A DNA stretch of 64,000 nt from contig NZ_JAGIOE010000001.1 in assembly GCF_017876575.1 (NCBI RefSeq), positions 2,852,001 to 2,916,000 on the forward strand, in the 5' to 3' direction. Position numbers and translations under genes: made by a program. The stretch is from Paeniglutamicibacter psychrophenolicus (GTDB lineage: Bacteria; Actinomycetota; Actinomycetes; Actinomycetales; Micrococcaceae). Below, piece after piece: positions 58,116 to 64,000 of this stretch; the first letter of the stretch is position 1; every line of letters begins with the position of its first letter. The notes beneath the pieces were generated by a model. The model was not told the origin of the DNA. It made no database searches and worked only from the letters and a program-made list of their open reading frames with translations.

Positions 58116-59204
58116 ATGAGCGAAAAGCCAGCAACACCCCACGGGGCCGAGAACCGCCGCGGCCCCTTCCGCCCCGGCGACCGGGTCCAGCTCACCGACC
58201 AGAAGCGCCGGATCCACACCATCACCCTGACCAAGGGCGGGGAGTTCCACACGCACAAGGGCGTGCTCTTCCATGACCAGCTGATTGGCGCCCCCGAGGG
58301 CTCCATCGTGGAGAACACCAACGAGGTCCGCTACCAGGCGCTGCGCCCGCTGCTGAAGGACTTCGTGCTGTCGATGCCGCGCGGCGCCACCGTGGTCTAC
58401 CCCAAGGATGCCGCACAGATCATCCAGATGGGTGACATCTACCCCGGCGCCCGCGTCGTGGAAGCCGGCGTCGGCTCCGGCGCCCTGTCCATGTCGCTGC
58501 TGCGCGCCGTGGGGGATGCCGGCTACCTGCACTCCTTCGAGCGCCGCGAGGAATTCGCCGAAATCGCCCGCGGGAACGTGGACACCGTCTTCGGCGGCCC
58601 GCACCCGGCCTGGCAGATCTCCATCGGCGACTTCCAGGAAAAGGTCCTGGAAACCGAGGAACCCGGCTCCGTGGACCGCGTGGTCCTGGACATGCTCTCC
58701 CCGTGGGAGTGCGTGGACGCGGTGTCCACCGTGCTGGCACCGGGCGGCGTGTGGGTCAACTACGTGGCCACCGTGACCCAGATGTCCCGCACCGTCGAGG
58801 CCATCCGCGCCACCGGGCTGTACACCGAGCCCGAGTCGTTCGAGACCATGGTCCGCGGCTGGCACGTCGAGGGCCTGGCCGTGCGCCCGGACCACCGCAT
58901 GGTTGCGCACACCGCGTTCCTGATCACCTGCCGCCGGCTGGCCGACGGCGCCGTGGGCATCCCCGGCGCCAAGCGCGTGAAGGAGCACACCTACTCCGCC
59001 GAGGACCTGGAAACCTGGACCCGCTCGCAGAACCCGGAGGCCTGGCACCACGAGGCCCTGGGGGAGCGCGGGGTCTCGGACCGCAAGCTGCGCCGCGCCG
59101 CCAAGGACGCCAAATCGATGATCCAGCGCGGTTCGCTGCCCGCGGGCACCGAACCTGAATCCACCGCGGACACCGAGCCGGAAACCGGCACCGAGGGCAA
59201 CTAG
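58116..59204 (+). CDS. trmI: tRNA (adenine-N1)-methyltransferase TrmI
   Basis: This 362-residue SAM-dependent enzyme methylates A58 (and A57 in some lineages) of tRNA. It has the TrmI N-terminal beta domain (PFRPGDRVQLTDQKRRIHTI), the SAM motif VVEAGVGSGALSMSLLRAVG, and the catalytic Asp in DRVVLDMLSPWECVD. The C-terminal 40 residues are acidic and low-complexity. ATG at 58116; the longer frame upstream overlaps the M50 gene in another frame. trmI next to arc is the common actinobacterial order. A strong hairpin follows. Confidence 0.92.
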   Translation: MSEKPATPHGAENRRGPFRPGDRVQLTDQKRRIHTITLTKGGEFHTHKGVLFHDQLIGAPEGSIVENTNEVRYQALRPLLKDFVLSMPRGATVVYPKDAAQIIQMGDIYPGARVVEAGVGSGALSMSLLRAVGDAGYLHSFERREEFAEIARGNVDTVFGGPHPAWQISIGDFQEKVLETEEPGSVDRVVLDMLSPWECVDAVSTVLAPGGVWVNYVATVTQMSRTVEAIRATGLYTEPESFETMVRGWHVEGLAVRPDHRMVAHTAFLITCRRLADGAVGIPGAKRVKEHTYSAEDLETWTRSQNPEAWHHEALGERGVSDRKLRRAAKDAKSMIQRGSLPAGTEPESTADTEPETGTEGN

Positions 59205-59218
59205 CACCGCGCGCCCCC

Positions 59219-59268
59219 GTGGCCGCGCACCTTTCCGGGCCCACCTGCCCGCGAAGGTGCGCGGTCAC
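59219..59268 (+). terminator. Terminator after trmI
   Basis: Fifteen-bp arms (59219-59233 with 59254-59268), one mismatch, followed by ATTTCGTTC. This suggests that arc has its own promoter; TAGGAT at 59296-59301 would fit. Confidence 0.7.
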
Positions 59269-59369
59269 ATTTCGTTCATTCCGCCGCGCCCATGCCTAGG
59301 ATGGAAGCAAGGAAAGGTGCCGGTTCACCCCGGCACCCGCAAACCCTCCGGATCAAGCGAAACAGGTGG

Positions 59370-61106
59370 ATGATGGGCGAAGATACGGATCGCGCACGGC
59401 TCGAGGGCCAGGTCACGGCGGCCGAGCGGCAGCTGAACATCGTGCGGGACAAGAACCGCCAACTCGACCGGCAGCTGGCCACGGCCGGGGCCAACAACTC
59501 CCGCCTGGTCGCCATGCTCGAGCGCACCCGCGAGGAAATCCTGAACCTGAAGTCCGGGCTCGAAAAGGACGGGGACACCCCCTTCAGCCATGGCACCATC
59601 ACCGACCTGCACCCCCGCACCCACCCGGTGCCAGGGGTCGCGATCTCCTCGACCGGCGTGCAGTCGGCCGACATCGTCCAGGGCGGACGCAAGCTGCGCG
59701 TGGGCATCTCCCCGTTGCTTGACTTCACCAAGCTGGCCATCGGCCAGGAGGTGCTGCTGAACGAATCCCTGGTCATCGTCGCCGGGCTCGGCTACGAAAA
59801 ATCCGGGGAACTGGTCACCGTCAAGGAGGTCCTGGAGGACCACCGCGTGGTGGCCATGGGACGGGCCGACGACCAGCGCGTCATCCGCCTGGCCGCACCG
59901 CTGGTCAAGGACAACGTGCGCGTGGGCGATGTGCTGACCCTGGACACCCGCACCGGGCTGGGCCTGGAAAAGGTGCACCTGTCCGACATGCAGTCCCTGG
60001 TGCTCGAGGAGGTCCCGAACATCTCCTACGCCGACATCGGCGGGCTGAGCGACCAGATCGAGGCCATCCGGGACGCCGTGGAACTGCCCTTCCTGCACCC
60101 GGACCTCTACCGCGAGCACGGGCTCACCGCCCCCAAGGGCATCCTGCTCTACGGACCCCCGGGCTGCGGCAAGACGCTGATCGCCAAGGCAGTTGCGCAC
60201 TCGCTGTCCGAGCGCACCAACGAACGCAACGGCGACACCGGCACGGCCAAGAGCTACTTCCTGAACATCAAGGGCCCCGAGCTTTTGGACAAGTATGTCG
60301 GGGAGACCGAGCGCCACATCCGGCTGATCTTCGCCCGCGCCCGGGAGAAGGCCGCCGGCGGCAACCCCGTGGTGGTGTTCTTCGACGAGATGGACTCGCT
60401 GTTCCGCACCCGCGGCACCGGGGTGTCCTCGGACGTGGAAACCACCATCGTCCCGCAGCTGCTGGCCGAGATCGACGGCGTCGAGCGGCTGGACAACGTC
60501 ATCGTCATCGGCGCCTCCAACCGCGAGGACATGATCGACCCGGCCATCCTGCGCCCGGGCCGGCTGGACGTGAAGATCAAGATCCGCCGCCCCGATGCCC
60601 AGGGCGCCGCGGAGATCTTCGCCAAGTACCTCACCGCGGATCTGCCGCTGCACCCGTTCGACCTGGCCGAGCACGGCAGCGACCCGGCGGCCACGGTGCG
60701 CGCCATGATCCAGGCGACCGTCGATGCCATGTACTCCACCGGGGAACAAAACCAGTTCCTGGAGGTCACCTACGCCAACACCGAGACCGAGATCCTGTAC
60801 TTCAAGGACTTCTCCTCCGGGGCGGTGATCCGCAACGTCGTGGACCGCGCCAAGAAGTCCGCCATCAAGGCGCTGCTGACCGGCCAGGAACGCGGGCTGC
60901 GCATGGAGCACCTGCTGGCCGCGGTCGTGGAGGAATTCCACGAGCACGAGGACATGCCCAACACCACCAACCCCGACGACTGGGCGCGGATCTCCGGGCG
61001 CAAGGGCGAACGCATCACCTTCATCCGCACCATCGTCGCGGACAAGAACGGGCGCGGCAAGACCCTGCCGGCCCCCGGGGCCGACGAGACCGGGCAGTAC
61101 CTGTGA
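59370..61106 (+). CDS. arc: Proteasome-associated AAA ATPase ARC (Mpa)
   Basis: This 578-residue ring ATPase unfolds pupylated proteins and feeds them to the 20S proteasome. N-terminal coiled coil about residues 5-65 binds Pup; the two OB domains follow; Walker A GPPGCGKT is at 262-269, Walker [10 protein letters not shown] at 334-342, and the second region of homology contains [17 protein letters not shown]. The extreme C-terminus GQYL is the proteasome-docking motif with penultimate Tyr. The ATG pair at 59370/59373 follows AGGTGG; the first is used. Its stop overlaps the dop GTG by four bases. Confidence 0.94.
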   Translation: MMGEDTDRARLEGQVTAAERQLNIVRDKNRQLDRQLATAGANNSRLVAMLERTREEILNLKSGLEKDGDTPFSHGTITDLHPRTHPVPGVAISSTGVQSADIVQGGRKLRVGISPLLDFTKLAIGQEVLLNESLVIVAGLGYEKSGELVTVKEVLEDHRVVAMGRADDQRVIRLAAPLVKDNVRVGDVLTLDTRTGLGLEKVHLSDMQSLVLEEVPNISYADIGGLSDQIEAIRDAVELPFLHPDLYREHGLTAPKGILLYGPPGCGKTLIAKAVAHSLSERTNERNGDTGTAKSYFLNIKGPELLDKYVGETERHIRLIFARAREKAAGGNPVVVFFDEMDSLFRTRGTGVSSDVETTIVPQLLAEIDGVERLDNVIVIGASNREDMIDPAILRPGRLDVKIKIRRPDAQGAAEIFAKYLTADLPLHPFDLAEHGSDPAATVRAMIQATVDAMYSTGEQNQFLEVTYANTETEILYFKDFSSGAVIRNVVDRAKKSAIKALLTGQERGLRMEHLLAAVVEEFHEHEDMPNTTNPDDWARISGRKGERITFIRTIVADKNGRGKTLPAPGADETGQYL

Positions 61107-62701
61107 GCGTCCACCGGGTCATGGGGCTGGAGACCGAATACGGGGTGCTGGCCCCCTCGATGCCCGGGGCGAACGCCACGATGCTTTCGGCCCAGGTCAT
61201 CAACTCCTATGCCGCCACGGTCCGCGAGGCCCGCGGAAGGATCGCCGGAACCCGCTGGGACTACGCGGACGAATCCCCGCTGAACGACGCGCGCGGCTTC
61301 ACCCAGCCTCGCGCCCAGGCCGACCCGTCCCAGCTCACCGACGTCGAGCCGGAACTGGACGCCGAGCAGGTCGCCCTGGCCGGCGGGGACGTCACCATCG
61401 GGGACACCCTCTACGAGGCCGGGCCCTACGACCACGAGGTGCTGATGAACATGGTGCTGGGCAACGGCGCCCGGCTCTACGTCGACCACGCCCACCCGGA
61501 GTACTCCTCCCCGGAAACCACCAACCCGTTCGACGCTGTGCTCTGGGACCAGGCCGGGGACCACGTGGCGCTGGCCGCGGTGCGCCGCATCGAGACCCTC
61601 GCCGGGGTGCCGGATGTGCACCTGTACAAGAACAACACCGACAACAAGTCGGTCTCCTACGGGGCGCACGAGAACTACCTGATGCCCCGCTCGGTGCCCT
61701 TCGACGACATCGCCGCCGGGCTGATCCCGTTCTTCGCCACCCGCCAGGTCATCTGCGCCTCCGGCCGGGTGGGCCGCGGCATGCTCGGTTCCTACCCCGG
61801 GTTCCAGGTCTCGGCGCGAGCCGACTTCTTCGAGGCGCAGATCGGCCTGGAAACCACCATCCGCCGCCCGATCATCAACACCCGGGACGAGCCGCACGCG
61901 CACTGGGAGAAATACCGCCGGCTGCACGTGATCATCGGGGATGCGAACCTCGGGCAGGTTTCCACGCTGCTGCGCACCGGCACCACGGCACTGGTGCTTT
62001 CGATGATCGAGGCCGGCACCGCCCCGGCGATCGAACTGCGCGATCCGGTTGCCGCACTGCAGGCGATCAGCCACGACCCGACGCTCACGGCCAAGGTCGA
62101 GCTGGTGGACGGGCGCAAGCTCACCGCGCTTGAAATCCAGTGGATCTACGCCGAGGCCGCGGCCCGGCACAGCGGCGCCACCGATGCGACCGATGAGGCC
62201 ACCGTGGAAATCCAGCGGCGCTGGGAGGAAACCCTGCACCTGCTGGAATCCGACATCTTCGCAGCCTCCTCCACCGTGGACTGGGTGGCGAAGTACAAGC
62301 TGATGAGCGCCTATGCGCAGCGCCACTGTGTGGACTTCACCGACCCGCGCATCGCGGCGATGGACCTGCAATGGGCGGATATCCGCCCGGAAAAGGGCCT
62401 GTACCACCGGCTTGCCGCGCGCGGTCTGATGGAAACCCTGTACTCCCCGGCGCAGATCGCGCACGCCGCGACCAACCCGCCGGAGGACACCCGGGCATAC
62501 TTCCGCGGGCGGGTGCTCAGCCAGTATCCGGAGCACGTGGTGGCGGCCAGCTGGGACTCGGTGTCCTTCACGGTTCCCGGGGGCCGGAAGCTGGAGCGCA
62601 TCGCGACCCTGGAGCCGTTGCGCGGCACCAAGGCCCTGGTCGGGGGATTGCTGGACCAGCAGTTGTCGATCCACGAGTTCATTGCCACGCTGCGGAGCTA
62701 A
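61103..62701 (+). CDS. dop: Pup deamidase/depupylase Dop
   Basis: This 532-residue carboxylate-amine ligase-like enzyme deamidates the C-terminal Gln of Pup and also removes Pup from substrates. Signatures are [54 protein letters not shown] and [10 protein letters not shown]. The GTG start overlaps the arc stop (GTGA). Because the Pup gene here ends in Gln, Dop is required before ligation. The ligase PafA is not in the window and is expected downstream of prcA. Confidence 0.93.
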   Translation: MSVHRVMGLETEYGVLAPSMPGANATMLSAQVINSYAATVREARGRIAGTRWDYADESPLNDARGFTQPRAQADPSQLTDVEPELDAEQVALAGGDVTIGDTLYEAGPYDHEVLMNMVLGNGARLYVDHAHPEYSSPETTNPFDAVLWDQAGDHVALAAVRRIETLAGVPDVHLYKNNTDNKSVSYGAHENYLMPRSVPFDDIAAGLIPFFATRQVICASGRVGRGMLGSYPGFQVSARADFFEAQIGLETTIRRPIINTRDEPHAHWEKYRRLHVIIGDANLGQVSTLLRTGTTALVLSMIEAGTAPAIELRDPVAALQAISHDPTLTAKVELVDGRKLTALEIQWIYAEAAARHSGATDATDEATVEIQRRWEETLHLLESDIFAASSTVDWVAKYKLMSAYAQRHCVDFTDPRIAAMDLQWADIRPEKGLYHRLAARGLMETLYSPAQIAHAATNPPEDTRAYFRGRVLSQYPEHVVAASWDSVSFTVPGGRKLERIATLEPLRGTKALVGGLLDQQLSIHEFIATLRS

Positions 62702-62807
62702 AACCCCTACCCAGTGGCAAGATGTAAGTAACAGCACAACCAAGGGGCCCAGGCCGCGGCGTCGCCGCGACCGGCCCCCGGAACAGATGGAAGAGAGTGC
62801 AACCGCC

Positions 62808-62987
62808 ATGACACAGGAACACCACTCGGCTCAACGCCGCGAGGAAACCCAGGCGCAGGAGCAGGAAACCACTGCCGCCGCCGGCCAGGACGCCGGGGTT
62901 GATGACCTGCTCGACGAGATCGACGGGGTGCTGGAGCAAAACGCGGAGGAATTCGTGCGCGGCTTCATCCAGAAGGGCGGGCAGTGA
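62808..62987 (+). CDS. pup: Prokaryotic ubiquitin-like protein Pup
   Basis: This 59-residue disordered protein is the small modifier. It begins [20 protein letters not shown], has the helical ARC-binding part [20 protein letters not shown] and ends FIQKGGQ, the GGQ terminus that Dop converts to GGE. ATG at 62808 gives the usual family length; an ATG seven codons upstream is a less likely alternative. The stop overlaps the prcB GTG by four bases, so tag and protease core are co-translated. Confidence 0.95.
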   Translation: MTQEHHSAQRREETQAQEQETTAAAGQDAGVDDLLDEIDGVLEQNAEEFVRGFIQKGGQ

Positions 62988-63775
62988 CCGAGCTCGGTCC
63001 CGGCCCCTCCTTCCTGGAGTACCTGAACCGGGACCGCCCCGACCTGTTGCCAGGCACCCGCGCCGCGCTGCCGGCGGATGCCGGCGCCCAGGTTCCGCAC
63101 GGAACCACCATCGTCGCCCTGGCCTACGCCGACGGCATCGTGATGGCCGGGGACCGCCGCGCGACCATGGGCAACGTGATCGCCAGCCGCCGGATCGAGA
63201 AGGTCTTCGAGACCGACACCTACTCGGTCATCGGGATCGCCGGCGCGGCGGGCCTGGCCATCGACATCGCCAAGCTCTTCACCGTGGAGTTGGAGCACTA
63301 CGAGAAGATCGAGGGCACCCGCCTGTCCCTGGACGGCAAGGCCAACCGGCTGGCCTCGATGATCCGATCCAACATGCCCATGGCCCTGCAGGGCATGAGC
63401 GTCGTCCCGCTATTTGCCGGCTTCGACACGTTCTCCGGCAGCGGACGGATCTTCTCCTTCGACATCACCGGCGGGCTCTACGAGGAGGTCGAGCACCATT
63501 CGATCGGCTCCGGCTCCCCGTACGCCCGCGGCGCGCTGAAGAAGCTCTGGCAGCCCGGCCTCGGCGCCACCGCCGCGGTGCAGGTCGCCGTGGAGGCGCT
63601 CTACGACGCCGCCGACGACGACTCGGCCACCGGGGGACCGGACACCGTGCGCGGCCTGTGGCCGGTGGTCTACACCGTTGATTCCAGCGGGGCCCACCGG
63701 GTCGAGGACGCCATCCTCGCGGACATGGCCGCGGACATCATTGCCACACGCACCGCCAGCGGGAGGGAGTCCTAG
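62984..63775 (+). CDS. prcB: 20S proteasome subunit beta (PrcB)
   Basis: This 263-residue beta subunit is made with a 40-residue propeptide that is removed before Thr41 ([10 protein letters not shown]); Thr41 is the N-terminal nucleophile. [20 protein letters not shown] holds the S1-pocket and catalytic-triad Asp/Lys neighbours, and [14 protein letters not shown] the Ser-Gly motif. GTG start overlapping pup. prcA starts at the next base after its stop. Confidence 0.95.
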   Translation: MTELGPGPSFLEYLNRDRPDLLPGTRAALPADAGAQVPHGTTIVALAYADGIVMAGDRRATMGNVIASRRIEKVFETDTYSVIGIAGAAGLAIDIAKLFTVELEHYEKIEGTRLSLDGKANRLASMIRSNMPMALQGMSVVPLFAGFDTFSGSGRIFSFDITGGLYEEVEHHSIGSGSPYARGALKKLWQPGLGATAAVQVAVEALYDAADDDSATGGPDTVRGLWPVVYTVDSSGAHRVEDAILADMAADIIATRTASGRES

Positions 63776-64000
63776 ATGAGCGCACAATATTACGTATCGC
63801 CCGAACAACTCATGAAGGACCGGGCGGACTTCGCCCGGAAGGGCATCGCCCGCGGACGGGCCGTTATCACGGCCTCCTGCGCCGACGGGATCGCGCTGAT
63901 CGCGGAGAACCCCTCGGGTTCGCTGCACAAGATCGGGGAGATCTACGACCGCATCGCCTTCGCGGCGGTGGGCAAGTACAACGAGTTCGAGTCCCTGCGC
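63776..64000 (+). CDS. prcA: 20S proteasome subunit alpha (PrcA), N-terminal fragment (partial)
   Basis: The first 75 codons are present; the gene runs off the right edge. It begins [20 protein letters not shown] and continues [20 protein letters not shown] and [20 protein letters not shown], matching bacterial alpha subunits, whose first residues form the gate of the ring. It starts immediately after the prcB stop, completing the operon pup-prcB-prcA. Confidence 0.93.
   Translation, partial: MSAQYYVSPEQLMKDRADFARKGIARGRAVITASCADGIALIAENPSGSLHKIGEIYDRIAFAAVGKYNEFESLR

Overview
The window looks like chromosome of a high-GC actinobacterium of the Micrococcaceae (Arthrobacter / Paeniglutamicibacter-like). 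The reasons are the pupylation-proteasome genes, two mycothiol biosynthesis genes (mshA, mshC), a mycothiol-dependent DinB-like protein, DUF3099 and DUF5703 proteins, GTG starts, TANNNT-type -10 boxes and many leaderless-looking genes. The genus is inference; no rRNA is present.

Layout. 0-13.6 kb: 5' end of a methyltransferase, a large LuxR-type ATPase regulator, an acetyltransferase, a SURF1/small protein/DUF3099 operon, fabG, a YqeY protein, a membrane-anchored M16-like protein, an unusual SDR, a PEP-mutase-like enzyme and a VanW protein. 13.6-19 kb: serB, an ABC ATPase, a TauE/SafE transporter overlapping an rRNA methyltransferase, rpmE2 and a lipoate ligase with reordered domains. 19-28 kb: a luxS-nucleosidase operon, succinate-semialdehyde dehydrogenase, two VOC proteins, a DHFR-like protein, an unknown small protein, an F420-reductase-like protein and pepN. 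28-33 kb is accessory: a lower-GC beta-propeller lipoprotein, a decayed yeiH fragment, a zinc-ribbon SDR and a HigBA-type toxin-antitoxin pair. 33-37 kb: an auxiliary trpS with a complete Trp attenuator, a membrane protein, pspA and a mycothiol-dependent DinB-like protein. 37-45 kb: a fatty-acid degradation block (acyl-CoA oxidase/dehydrogenase, TetR regulator, thiolase, high-molecular-weight FabG, MaoC) and mshA. 45-52 kb: tRNA-Leu(GAG), an M20 peptidase, an acyl-CoA dehydrogenase, and a hipBA locus whose hipA is split by a 2.2-kb TnpB-only IS200/IS605-type element. 52-64 kb is conserved core: uppP, mshC, PAC2, HAD, site-2 protease, trmI, then arc, dop, pup, prcB and the start of prcA.

How the parts fit. 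arc-dop-pup-prcBA encode the Pup tag, its deamidase, the unfoldase and the 20S core. mshA and mshC supply mycothiol. The TetR-thiolase-FabG-MaoC block sits around one 13-bp perfect inverted repeat that overlaps both divergent promoters, so it is probably a self-repressed acyl-CoA-responsive module. luxS and its overlapping nucleosidase process S-adenosylhomocysteine.

Most notable observations: (1) the trpS leader encodes a 12-residue peptide with tandem Trp codons followed by mutually exclusive pause, antiterminator and terminator hairpins; (2) the TnpB element can be excised on paper to restore an in-frame hipA, and tnpB itself carries an in-frame amber codon; (3) about ten genes have a TANNNT box 6-8 nt before the start codon; (4) several proteins have altered active sites or domain orders (two SDRs, an M16-like fusion, the lipoate ligase).
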